A stretch of DNA of 64,000 bases, from NCBI GenBank assembly GCA_038659295.1, contig JASNGC010000003.1, positions 682,001 through 746,000 of the forward strand. Direction: 5' to 3'. Under the pieces are notes generated by a model that saw nothing but the letters and a program-made list of their open reading frames with translations, made no database searches and was not told the origin of the DNA. Source of the DNA: Enterocytospora artemiae. Its lineage: Eukaryota; Microsporidia. How positions within the stretch are numbered: position 1 is the first letter of the stretch; the number at the start of each line of letters is the position of its first letter. Shown here one piece after another: positions 26,147-35,498 of the stretch. The position numbers were made by a program, and so were the translations under genes.

Positions 26147-26445
26147 GGAAAGGGGTCTTCTACCGTAGTGTTTGATCATGGTAGTAAGCCCCTTATTCTC
26201 GACCATTGACTAATTGGTTTTATTGGCTATCAATGTCCTTACTAGATACTATATTACAGTTTTTTATGAGGTTGTACAGTATGCTACCAAGAATTCTAAG
26301 CATCTAAATACAATTCTAATCTATGGGTGATATATTGGCACAACAACGGATATGATTTCACAGATTGATGATTTAATACCGATTAAAAGCCTGAAGATTA
26401 AATTTCTTAAAAACACAATCAATATATACGGTGTAAATCTCTTTA

Positions 26446-27411
26446 TTATTCCTTTTTACGGAAGATGTACATTGCAAGCCCTATGTCAGTTACAAGTACT
26501 ATTACGGCAAAAATCATTACATTTGTAAATGTAATAAACTTCGTAACTTTATTAGTCGATTTCCTCGATGTGACCGGTGCATTCAAACTCATTCCGTAAT
26601 TTTTCTCTGCATGTGCTTTGGCTTTATTGTATAATTCTTCATTAGCCTTGTAAAACACGGCAATGGTAAAAGGATTTTCTACAACAACTGCTGGAGCGCG
26701 GTTTCCATTAAAGCTACTTTTTGTCACAAACCATTCTCTCTTCGTTCTACTGCACCCAGGATCTATTAAGTTGGCAATAGACTTTTTAATTGGAAAGTAG
26801 TCAGAACAGCTGTCGTTAATTACATTGACTTTCACTTCATCCACATCGACCAATCCAAGATCAGAATTCAAAATACCGACCAGAAGCGTCGGAGAATTTT
26901 CCTTCCAATTGACTTGATTTCCCATATATTTACCTTCTCTTATAAAAACTCCTTCGTTCATTTCATTAGTAAATGTTTTGCAATCGTCCCTAAAATATTC
27001 TTTACCATCGTCTCCAATACATTTCAATTTTTTAAGAGACTGCAAATAATTCATTTCACATGCATAGGCCATGTCAAATATTATCTTGAACAGGGGAATC
27101 TGGCCTCTACACTTGTTACAAATACTGATAGAGTCTTTTTTTGATCCCTCCTGTGATGGAATATTTTTCACAAAATCATCCAGGTTGCAATATATTTCGA
27201 ATGTATCTGTACCATCTTTCTGTTGAATTAATGTGATTTGACTCAATAGCTTCACGAATGGGCAATCTTCTTTACTTATAGTGTCTGTTTCCTTAATATT
27301 TACATCAAATTTTCTGTAGTAATTATACGATTCTTGTTCGCCACTTGGCGTGGCCGATGAGAAAATGTACCCCACTAACAGTAAAAGAAGCTGGCTTGTA
27401 AAGCTTTTCAT
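26446..27411 (-). CDS. Type I membrane protein, tandem paralogue 2 (unknown family)
   Basis: 321 residues; CCCC just before the ATG. Signal peptide (about 1-19, ending in SSATPS), a cysteine-containing ectodomain and one C-terminal membrane helix (about 295-315) with a basic RKKE end. Conserved with paralogue 1: YYRKFDVNI, ITLIQQKD, FEIYCNLDDFV, SISICNKC, IPLFKIIFDMAYACEM. It has more cysteines than paralogue 1 (for example CIGDDG and DDCKTF) and lacks the long Ser/Thr stalk. The tandem, same-strand placement shows local duplication, and the low identity shows it is old or fast-evolving. Confidence 0.7.
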   Translation of the reverse strand: MKSFTSQLLLLLVGYIFSSATPSGEQESYNYYRKFDVNIKETDTISKEDCPFVKLLSQITLIQQKDGTDTFEIYCNLDDFVKNIPSQEGSKKDSISICNKCRGQIPLFKIIFDMAYACEMNYLQSLKKLKCIGDDGKEYFRDDCKTFTNEMNEGVFIREGKYMGNQVNWKENSPTLLVGILNSDLGLVDVDEVKVNVINDSCSDYFPIKKSIANLIDPGCSRTKREWFVTKSSFNGNRAPAVVVENPFTIAVFYKANEELYNKAKAHAEKNYGMSLNAPVTSRKSTNKVTKFITFTNVMIFAVIVLVTDIGLAMYIFRKKE

Positions 27412-27657
27412 TGGGGTTTAATAGATATACTTCCTTAAACAACTCCTTTATAGAGTCTTCATAAAGGAGGTGAGAGATTTCAATCATGAATATCATCAGG
27501 TGTTCACCTGGATAGTGGTATCCAAACCCCAATTAAACGAAGCATGTCCGTTACAAAATTACTTTTAGATGATGTAATCGAATGAAGGATTTATTGTTAA
27601 ATCTGCATCTTATTTGAGACAAACTGTTTCCCACTTTTTGAATCTGAAATCAGTTCA

Positions 27658-30600
27658 TTAAACTATTTCCATTTCAGGATATACTTCATTAAGCATCTCC
27701 ATCTCATCCTCCTCACATCCCTTTAATAGCTTACCGTACGTAGTCTTGTCGGTTGTAATACAAGGATAGATCCTCCTAACCAATACTTTTAGTTTGGGAT
27801 TTGTCAGCCAGGAATTCACAATATCAAATTTTCTGCAGACCTGCGAGTCCCTCAATTTTATCAACAAGATTCTGACTATAAATAGATCTTCTTCGTTGGA
27901 GATAAAGAGACAGATTTTTACGAAGCCCTTCAAATTGAAAGTCGACAAATCAACACTCCTGACAATCCAGGTCTTAAATAACATGTTTTTGGTTGAGATA
28001 TTATCGACCAACAGTTCAGAATGCAGCTCAAGCATGCGAGACTTGGAAAAGTGTGCAGTCTCTTTGATAAGATCTCGCTCTAGCACCTTCCTTTCTTCGT
28101 TGTGTATGTTCTCGTCTATAGCATCCGATGCTGCCATATTTGGCTTATCAAAGACCATTACTTCACCACTACCTTCAATTAACTTAACCATTTTGTCAAA
28201 CAGGACATCATCATATACACAGTCCAAACATTTGATCATCTCGGCAATCATATTGTCATCTGTGACAAATCCAAAGTTGTATATTTCATACTTTAAGTAC
28301 TTCAGGGGATTCAAATAGAACATAGAATAGATCCGCTGGTAGTCAATATCAGAGATATATTCTCTGTTTAACTTTGAGAGAATAAGACAGTTGAGATCGT
28401 CCAAGGTGGCTCTTTTGAATAGAATATCTAGTAGAATGGAATTAAGTCTGATTATGGCCGATGAATCCCCTTCCTTGACTTTTTCATCAGGCTCTATTTG
28501 CAGAATGTTACTGTCCTTGCTAAAAGCACCCAGAGCAGATATTAGTTCTGTCAATATGATATCATTGGAGGATTGTAATAAATTAAAAAAATCTATTTCT
28601 TTCAGAACTACCATATTATCCCGCAGTATCTCGATTATGCTACTCTGCACTTTGTAACCATAGAACTTCTCACAAATAATCCAACAATACAATTTGACTC
28701 CGATAATTCTAATATTTGTATTGCTATTATCACACATAGCCCTAATATATTCAAAAAATTGCACAACAGACTTTTTTGAAGAATTACATGCAAACGCATG
28801 ACCAGTAGATTGGTGTGTCTTCGCATCTTCAGATAGATTTTTTAGGTATTTTTCAATCAATCTTAACTTCATGGCCTCAACTATTTCGTCATATCTATTT
28901 GAGTATTCATCAATAATCATCTGCACGTCCTCGCACAAAATTACAGCGCACATCAAGCCAGAATGGCACTTTTCCTTATCTTCCTGGCTTTTAACCAATC
29001 GATCATCGATCTTGATAAGTTGATTAAACATTTCTTTGTTGTCTTCATACGACACTTCATTGAAATAGCAGACATCTCTAATAAACTGCAACATACACCT
29101 CATATTCTTACTACCTTGTAGACTTTTGAATAAACTGGTTAGGATATTATCAAAATTTGGTATATTTCTATAGTCTGCCTGATTTGTGACTACATCATTG
29201 GTTTGATCGCCTTTCCCTAGGATATATTTGTTGTAAATCTTTTCAAACATACCCTGTTCTGAATATTTAATTTTCTTTCCCAGTCTTGATTTCTGCCCCA
29301 TTTGCAATCGAGTATACTCGGTCTGTGGCACAAACACTCTTTTAGGTTCAGAGTCATCAGATCTAGCTAATAAGCACACATGGCTATTAAAAATATTTTC
29401 TAAGCACCTTTGCCATTTTCTAAAATTCACATAGAAATTACAAGTAGAGAAGACTTCATCTTTGATCAGTGCACTCTTGTCAGTTTTGGGGTTTAAGCTA
29501 ATACTTTCTACATCGATAGTAAATCCTAGTTTGCTGTACATCTTTGTCAATCTGCTCCTGTACTCCTCACTCATTAACCCATCGAGAGTATTACCTTCAC
29601 ATACAGATATAAGATTAGATGATTTGCATAAATTTAATTCATGGTTATATTTTAATACTCTCATAAATTCTTCAAACAGTTCCTTATCTTTGATTTCATA
29701 TATAATATTCCTCTTCATTAGGTATCTTGTGAATATTTCCAGCCTATTGATCTCTTTGATTTTATAGAAAATTTCCAACTTGTTCCGGTCAAATATCAAA
29801 TTTTTGTTGAAATCTTTTAGCAGATTTGCGATCTCAGAATTAATACTGGTGAGTCCCAAACAGAAAAATCTTTCTGGCAAATCAAGCAAATCATCGAGTG
29901 ACACTACATCATGCATGCCAGAAACTCCCTCTTCAACAAATTCCTTCCTACAAAACTCTTGGAATAAGATTATCTTTTTGATGAATGAATTATCCTTGTT
30001 TTTGATTTCTTTTAAAAGATCTCTTGTAGATAAATTAAGCTTCAAGCCACTTGTCTGCTTATCGGCCCTGTAATAAAACTCCACCGCTTTGTATAAAAAA
30101 CTCCAAATTTCATCGGAGAGACCACTCCGGAATAATGAAATTACATTTGGGTTGCTATTGATAATGCCTTCCAAACTCTCCACACCAATGACTGTTGCAG
30201 CATCCACTGCCACCAAGTCATTCAAAAATTGCCATCTTTCAAAATCATCCCCCAATCCAACTACCATTCTTAATAAAAATGGTTTACTGGGTATTTTTGA
30301 AAGATACTTATAGTTATTGAATTCGGTAGCAATATAGTATACGAGCTCCAGGAGATCGAAAGAAGACTCCTGAGGAGATAGCATGTCTTCTGAATTTTTG
30401 AATAGTCCCCTACCAAATGTATTATCATCATCAATCTCACTTTTCTGAAATACTAACTCATTAACATTCTTTAAATGGCTATCTCCAATCAGCCATTCGG
30501 CATTTTTGGAAGTTAAGTTATACTGCTGTGTGGTTTCTGGGCATACATTTAAAATTCTTTGGTTAAATCGAACAAATATATTGAAAATGCTTGAATTGAT

Positions 30601-31236
30601 CGAGTCCGTGAGTGAATCTGTCGCAATTCCGAGGAAGAAAAATTCATCGAAAAGGAGCAAATTGTACTTGTCGTCCTGTAAGCCCAAGCTATTAGCACCA
30701 CATTTCTCTGTATATTCATTATCTATGCCACCATCAGATGAATTACAAGACCTACAACCCATAATCTTTGAGGCTAACTTATAACCCCGTTCCATTATCT
30801 CATTATCCCATCCTCTAAACCTGTAGATCTCACCATGCATCACCCTATAAATAACATCTTCAAGCAAGATGTGCCCGTTGGAATACGAATTCTGGTCATG
30901 CATATTCATAAATTGTTTAGATAAAGTTGAAAAGTTGCAGAACGTATCAATAACTTCCCGTTTTTCTCTCCTCAAATATCCCTTTATAATATTGTAGTTT
31001 ATATTGCTTAATTCCTGTTCCCTCAAAATATACAGAAAATCCACTATATTATATCTTTCGTTATAAAAATAGGCCTTCAAAGCAGAATCTTCGTTTGAAT
31101 AGATAATATCACACTCAGATAAATCGCCAGAAACATACTTTGCATACAAGGAAGAGTTCTTGATTATGGAGTCAGAAATTTGGCGGATACACAACCTCCT
31201 AATTTTGTTTATAGCCGTGAGGATATTTTTAGCCAT
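27658..31236 (-). CDS. Very large alpha-helical protein, possibly a Nup192/205-like scaffold nucleoporin
   Basis: 1192 residues from the ATG at 31236 (ACCC upstream; an earlier ATG at 31338 adds an unusual hydrophobic stretch). The whole chain is helical and rich in Leu, Ile, Asn, Glu and Lys, with no signal peptide, membrane span or enzymatic motif. Segments such as LTELISALGAFSKDSNI (near residue 940) and FDLLELVYYIATEFNNY resemble, in pattern, the helical solenoid of inner-ring nucleoporins of the Nup192/Nup205 type. The likeness is weak, and a karyopherin-like or other solenoid protein is equally allowed. It is divergent from the Gcn20-like gene. Confidence 0.35.
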   Translation of the reverse strand: MAKNILTAINKIRRLCIRQISDSIIKNSSLYAKYVSGDLSECDIIYSNEDSALKAYFYNERYNIVDFLYILREQELSNINYNIIKGYLRREKREVIDTFCNFSTLSKQFMNMHDQNSYSNGHILLEDVIYRVMHGEIYRFRGWDNEIMERGYKLASKIMGCRSCNSSDGGIDNEYTEKCGANSLGLQDDKYNLLLFDEFFFLGIATDSLTDSINSSIFNIFVRFNQRILNVCPETTQQYNLTSKNAEWLIGDSHLKNVNELVFQKSEIDDDNTFGRGLFKNSEDMLSPQESSFDLLELVYYIATEFNNYKYLSKIPSKPFLLRMVVGLGDDFERWQFLNDLVAVDAATVIGVESLEGIINSNPNVISLFRSGLSDEIWSFLYKAVEFYYRADKQTSGLKLNLSTRDLLKEIKNKDNSFIKKIILFQEFCRKEFVEEGVSGMHDVVSLDDLLDLPERFFCLGLTSINSEIANLLKDFNKNLIFDRNKLEIFYKIKEINRLEIFTRYLMKRNIIYEIKDKELFEEFMRVLKYNHELNLCKSSNLISVCEGNTLDGLMSEEYRSRLTKMYSKLGFTIDVESISLNPKTDKSALIKDEVFSTCNFYVNFRKWQRCLENIFNSHVCLLARSDDSEPKRVFVPQTEYTRLQMGQKSRLGKKIKYSEQGMFEKIYNKYILGKGDQTNDVVTNQADYRNIPNFDNILTSLFKSLQGSKNMRCMLQFIRDVCYFNEVSYEDNKEMFNQLIKIDDRLVKSQEDKEKCHSGLMCAVILCEDVQMIIDEYSNRYDEIVEAMKLRLIEKYLKNLSEDAKTHQSTGHAFACNSSKKSVVQFFEYIRAMCDNSNTNIRIIGVKLYCWIICEKFYGYKVQSSIIEILRDNMVVLKEIDFFNLLQSSNDIILTELISALGAFSKDSNILQIEPDEKVKEGDSSAIIRLNSILLDILFKRATLDDLNCLILSKLNREYISDIDYQRIYSMFYLNPLKYLKYEIYNFGFVTDDNMIAEMIKCLDCVYDDVLFDKMVKLIEGSGEVMVFDKPNMAASDAIDENIHNEERKVLERDLIKETAHFSKSRMLELHSELLVDNISTKNMLFKTWIVRSVDLSTFNLKGFVKICLFISNEEDLFIVRILLIKLRDSQVCRKFDIVNSWLTNPKLKVLVRRIYPCITTDKTTYGKLLKGCEEDEMEMLNEVYPEMEIV

Positions 31237-31714
31237 TTGATCGAGGGTTAGTTCTAAAAATTTTACTGAAAAATTAAAGAAATTAGATATAAAAAACACG
31301 ATCATGCGTCTATCCTGAGATGTTTTAATTACTGCCATCCAAACATCTATCTAATGGTTTATATATACACATAAATATTTTACAAATTGGTATGTTCTGA
31401 TAATACGCATGTATTTTTATGATAAATGAGATGTAGGAAAGCCTCGTTCCTTAAAAACTAACCAAATCACAAGATATCATCAGCCCCAATCAAGGGCTCT
31501 GGAGTATAGAACGAAAATTTATTCAGTAAATATGATTTATAAGAATGATACTCGGTAGTCATTACAAGTGCAGCTTCCATCCGTACTAAATATTGATTGA
31601 CATTGTAAATCAACTTAGAGATTCCTTCGGATCAACTCTACATAATTGTTTTGTAAATAAATTTTATGTGTATTTTTTCAAAATTTTTAAATTTCATATG
31701 ATCGCCCTTTATAA
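31237..31714. other. Divergent intergenic region upstream of the large helical protein and Gcn20-like genes
   Basis: AT-rich. Contains GCCC 10 bases before the ATG at 31715 and ACCC before 31236. No RNA gene seen. Confidence 0.5.
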
Positions 31715-33496
31715 ATGGGCAGTAAGGAGCAAACTGGAAAAAAAGACGCCTTCAATACTTCCGAACTTAAAGCTGTACTTGAAAACAAGAGGCCATCTGT
31801 TGTAAAGAACAGAAGAAATAGAAAATCTATGGTAAAAACAGCATGCCAGAAGGAAGAGACAAACCCTGAAGACAGCGGATCTGATAATTCATCGTCGGAT
31901 CAAATTGATTGTGAGCACAGTGATCAACTTCTAGATTACTTCGATTTGGATATGGACTTGTTCGTGAATGGGAGGCAAATTATAGACGATTCACAGGTTA
32001 AACTATTTAAAAATAGAAAGTACGGGTTGGTTGGAAAGAATGGAGCAGGAAAAACAACTCTCCTCAGGGCATTGAAGAAGAAGCAATTTGGAATTCCAAA
32101 GTCCATGAGGGTTCATCTAATCAAGCAGGAATTTAACTCCAATAAGACAGTGATAGAATATGTTGGCATGGATGGAGGTAAGGCACTACAGTTGTTGGGA
32201 TTCGTACCAACACTTGCAAAGAATGATTGTGGTAGTGTGGAGTGTGATAAAGCCGACATTTCTTCAAGGGCTCCATCTTATGATACATCAATAAATGATC
32301 TGTCGGGTGGCTGGAGAATGAGGGTCCAGTTGGCTAAAGCTATACACAAGAACCCAGAATTGCTTTTGTTGGATGAGCCCACGAACTTCCTGGATATCGA
32401 AACAATTACCTTTTTGGAGGAATTTGTGAAAAATCTAAAAACCGTGATCATTGTCTCCCACGACAAACACTTTTTAAATTCGACATGTGATAATATTCTT
32501 CATCTCAATAACTGTAAAGTTACTCTTTACAGGGGGAATTATGATGCTTTTCTAAAGCAGTATGACGATATTATCAACAATCAGATCAAGCTGTATAATG
32601 AACAGCAAGCAGAGATAGAGCATCTCATGAGCTTTATAAATCGGTTTAGGGCGAATGCGGCCAGGAGTTCCCAGGCCCAAAGTAGAATGAAGGTGCTGGA
32701 AAAGATGGAAAAATTGGAAATGCCGAAGGTGGAACACAAATTGAAATTTAGGTTTCAATCAGACAAGTTATCATCCGAGCTGGTGATAGAGCTAAGGAGT
32801 GCATCTTATTCTTATGGAAATAGGATGATATTCGAGAATGTTAATTTTAAGATTAACTCGGATTCCAGAATTGTAATAGTTGGGGAAAATGGACAGGGTA
32901 AATCCACGCTGCTAAAATTACTAAGTGGACAGATTACTGATGGTGCAGAGTGCAAGACCAATAGTGTGGACATCAACAAGGCGACACTTCCCAGTGGGCC
33001 TAAGTTCAATAGGAGTTCTGTTATTGTCAATCCTGATTGTAAGATTTCTTACTTTGCCCAACATCATATAGATCAGCTAGACATGTCAATGGATGCTGTT
33101 ACGTATCTCACACAATTCTATCCTCTGGAAGAATCAAGGAGAAGAATGAGTAATTTTGGATTGGTTAATAATCAGCAAATCTCCACTCTTTCGGGTGGGC
33201 AGAAAAGCAGACTGGCATTTGCAAGGATGGGCGTTAGCAATTTGCTGATATTGGACGAGCCAACAAACCATCTGGATATTGTGGCCATCTCTGCCCTTAG
33301 CGAGGCTATTAATGAATACAAAGGGGCAGTAGTATGTGTTAGCCATGATATGGCATTTTTAGAAGAGTGCTTCAATGAGGTGTATGTTTGTGAAGAGGGA
33401 TCATTATTCAGGTACAACGGGACACCTGAAGACTACAAGGATGAGTTGAGAATGAAGATCAGCCAGATGGCTCAAAAGATTGTTTACAACCAATGA
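31715..33496 (+). CDS. GCN20: ABC-F ATPase of the Gcn20/ABCF3 type
   Basis: 593 residues. Two ABC domains without membrane spans: the first has Walker A GKNGAGKT (about 106), signature LSGGWRMR (about 195) and Walker B LLLLDEPTN; the second has GENGQGKS (about 391), LSGGQKSR (about 495) and LLILDEPTNHLD. The phrase FGIPKSMRVHLIKQEF after the first Walker A matches Gcn20/ABCF3 rather than ABCF1 or eEF3. A basic N-terminal region of about 80 residues replaces the longer Gcn1-binding extension. In yeast, Gcn20 with Gcn1 activates the Gcn2 kinase on stalled ribosomes. The linker between domains is helical and charged, as in ABC-F proteins. Confidence 0.88.
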   Translation: MGSKEQTGKKDAFNTSELKAVLENKRPSVVKNRRNRKSMVKTACQKEETNPEDSGSDNSSSDQIDCEHSDQLLDYFDLDMDLFVNGRQIIDDSQVKLFKNRKYGLVGKNGAGKTTLLRALKKKQFGIPKSMRVHLIKQEFNSNKTVIEYVGMDGGKALQLLGFVPTLAKNDCGSVECDKADISSRAPSYDTSINDLSGGWRMRVQLAKAIHKNPELLLLDEPTNFLDIETITFLEEFVKNLKTVIIVSHDKHFLNSTCDNILHLNNCKVTLYRGNYDAFLKQYDDIINNQIKLYNEQQAEIEHLMSFINRFRANAARSSQAQSRMKVLEKMEKLEMPKVEHKLKFRFQSDKLSSELVIELRSASYSYGNRMIFENVNFKINSDSRIVIVGENGQGKSTLLKLLSGQITDGAECKTNSVDINKATLPSGPKFNRSSVIVNPDCKISYFAQHHIDQLDMSMDAVTYLTQFYPLEESRRRMSNFGLVNNQQISTLSGGQKSRLAFARMGVSNLLILDEPTNHLDIVAISALSEAINEYKGAVVCVSHDMAFLEECFNEVYVCEEGSLFRYNGTPEDYKDELRMKISQMAQKIVYNQ

Positions 33497-33830
33497 GATC
33501 TGGATTATCCATGGAGGAACAATATATAACGCGTAATTGATGCGAATATTCACTAGTACAGGTACTGCGAATTGCTATGGTGGATGTTGAAAAGAAATCA
33601 TATAAATAAACTATTGCGATAGCAAGGACCCAATATATTTTGTTTACAGATATTGTGGGAGATTGCCATTTTATTCTTCCAAATGTGTAAAGATAACCAT
33701 TATACATTCAGTGATGAATATCAGCACTGTAGAACTTTCTCCCAGTTTTAATCAATTAAGTAGTTGCTCGATATCTGATGAATCTCACATCACAAACGAC
33801 AAATACCCCAAGGTAACTTTCCATCGTATT
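33497..33830. other. Convergent intergenic region
   Basis: Between the 3-prime ends of the Gcn20-like and zinc-finger genes. No convincing ORF or RNA. Confidence 0.5.
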
Positions 33831-34679
33831 TCACCCACACTTATGATTCTTCTCCAAAGTCCTTTTATATCTATATTGTTTGCCACATTTATCACAGGTA
33901 TGCCTAAATCCCTCATGCTCTATTTTCTTATGATAATTAAGAGCATAGGCTGTTTTGTATTTCATACTACACAACTTACATGAAAAAAGATCCTTTGGAT
34001 TGAAACTTACCAAATTCATCTTTACAGTTTTGGTGGATCGACAGTTCCGGGAGAGATATTGTCCATCTTCGGTATAAACATCCATACCGTTCTCCTCAGT
34101 GGTATTGTTTATTAACTCCTCTCCTTTACAAATTTCTAAATGCTTGGCTAACAACTTTTCCCGTTGATAGACCTTTCCACAGTTTTCACAACTTTGTTTA
34201 TTTATGCATCTGTGTCTAATCAGAGAGCTTTTGTAAAAATAGGACTTATTGCAGTTCTTGCAGGAAAATGTGCAGTTGTTTCCCATAGCTGTGGAGGTGT
34301 CTTTATTTTCAAGCAATAGAGCCTTTCCTAGCTGAATTGGACCATCAAACGACAGTGACTTATCTTGGGATCTATTTGTTCTGGCGATGCTGATTCTGTG
34401 AATTTTACTTAAATGTACATTCAGCGCCTTCTTGGAATGGTATCTCAAGGAGCAAATATTACATTGAAATGGTTGATTCTTCATATGCACATTTAAGTGA
34501 TCCTCTAGCTTTGCATTGCAGGGGAACGATTTCGTACAATTTTCAAAAGGACAGAAAACAACCATTGGCCTTGGAATACTGGGGCTTAGAAAAATCCACA
34601 TGTCATGAATATATGGCAACTTTAAATACAACAATTCTTCCTGTGGCTCTAATTTATTGGATACTACTTTATCCTCCAT
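33831..34679 (-). CDS. C2H2 zinc-finger protein with six fingers
   Basis: 282 residues if started at 34679, where the ATG overlaps the last codons of URM1 by 11 bases; a start at 34565 would give 244 residues and avoid the overlap. Fingers in order: CPFENCTKSF..H..H (about 43-65), CNICSLRYHSKKALNVH (about 73-95), CKNCNKSYFYKSSLIRHRC, CENCGKVYQREKLLAKHLEIC, CKLCSMKYKTAYALNYH and CDKCGKQYRYKRTLEKNH. Several use C in the last ligand position. A DNA- or RNA-binding transcription factor is likely; a compact TFIIIA is one option given the number of fingers, not proven. Confidence 0.8.
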   Translation of the reverse strand: MEDKVVSNKLEPQEELLYLKLPYIHDMWIFLSPSIPRPMVVFCPFENCTKSFPCNAKLEDHLNVHMKNQPFQCNICSLRYHSKKALNVHLSKIHRISIARTNRSQDKSLSFDGPIQLGKALLLENKDTSTAMGNNCTFSCKNCNKSYFYKSSLIRHRCINKQSCENCGKVYQREKLLAKHLEICKGEELINNTTEENGMDVYTEDGQYLSRNCRSTKTVKMNLVSFNPKDLFSCKLCSMKYKTAYALNYHKKIEHEGFRHTCDKCGKQYRYKRTLEKNHKCG

Positions 34680-34938
34680 GTAAAGTGGAGATCAATACTA
34701 TTTCGCTGTTTTCATCTATGAGCTCATCCTCCCCCAGTAGATCAGACTGTCTTCCATTCACTATCACCAGTGTTCCATTGGCCAATTGCCCACCGACTCC
34801 AAAGAAGCTCTTTCTTGACGGCTCCACATTTGCGTAGATATAGTGAATAACTTCATCCAATGTACATTTGGGAAGATTGAGTGTAAGTGGATTGTTATTG
34901 AGTGAATCCTCACTGGCACCATTAAAAATAATTTTCAT
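34669..34938 (-). CDS. URM1: Ubiquitin-related modifier 1 (Urm1)
   Basis: 89 residues with the beta-grasp layout and the exact family ending STLHGG followed by the stop. ELIDENSEIVLISTLHGG matches the ELxDxDxVxFISTLHGG end of Urm1. The protein is a sulfur carrier for 2-thiolation of tRNA wobble uridines and can be conjugated to proteins; the C-terminal Gly-Gly is the site of thiocarboxylation by Uba4. Upstream ATTTATCCC supplies the C-run. Its retention implies that tRNA thiolation is kept here. The downstream zinc-finger gene starts within its last codons. Confidence 0.92.
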   Translation of the reverse strand: MKIIFNGASEDSLNNNPLTLNLPKCTLDEVIHYIYANVEPSRKSFFGVGGQLANGTLVIVNGRQSDLLGEDELIDENSEIVLISTLHGG

Positions 34939-35043
34939 GAGAAAGGGATAAATAAGAGAGAAGATATGATTACTGATGTGCTTGTGATAGATGCCATGCT
35001 ATGAACAGGGTTGTGATGTAGGGGAAATGTATTTATTATCCCC

Positions 35044-35427
35044 ATGATTTTGATTGTTAATGAAATGGACCAGTTAATTTTTAAATGCGAGGTGGATCCG
35101 AGCGCAGGAGACACAGATAATAAAATGCCACAAAGAGAAACTGCACCAGAAGATTCTGACGAGCCCCTGTCTTTCTTGCTTGGATATGCTGCACTTGATA
35201 CCCAGAGTCCAAAGTATTCCTATGGAGAATACGAAATATTTAAATACTTCTGTAACACAGGCCACAAAATCATCATTGTTGGTAAAGGTTGCAAAAAGAA
35301 AAGGCTGGAGGAGTATGCTTTCGAAATTGATAAGCTGTTGTCCCTAGAAATGCTGAAGCCAACTACAAATGACCAAGAATATTTATCTGATGAGTTTAGA
35401 GAAGATGTAATTAATAAAATCAAGTAA
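35044..35427 (+). CDS. Sedlin-like TRAPP subunit (TRAPPC2/TRAPPC2L type)
   Basis: 127 residues. A beta strand at the N-terminus ([17 protein letters not shown]), then [10 protein letters not shown] (about 46-55), a strand [18 protein letters not shown] (about 63-80) and a terminal helix ending in [11 protein letters not shown]. This is the longin fold pattern of sedlin and its relative TRAPPC2L/Tca17, where YAALD or SLDVVD follows the first long loop. They tether ER- and Golgi-derived vesicles as part of TRAPP. CCCC directly precedes the ATG. It lies 71 bases upstream of beta-tubulin on the same strand. Confidence 0.55.
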   Translation: MILIVNEMDQLIFKCEVDPSAGDTDNKMPQRETAPEDSDEPLSFLLGYAALDTQSPKYSYGEYEIFKYFCNTGHKIIIVGKGCKKKRLEEYAFEIDKLLSLEMLKPTTNDQEYLSDEFREDVINKIK

Positions 35428-35493
35428 TTAATACAAGGGTCCAAATCCTTCGCATTTCGTGTCTCATATTCATTTTTTTCCATAAATTTTTTA

Positions 35494-35497
35494 CCCC
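35494..35497 (+). promoter_or_regulatory. C-run start signal before beta-tubulin
   Basis: CCCC one base before the ATG. The same signal, 1 to about 15 bases upstream, is seen before roughly three quarters of the genes here and was used to choose starts. Confidence 0.7.
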
Positions 35498-35498
35498 A

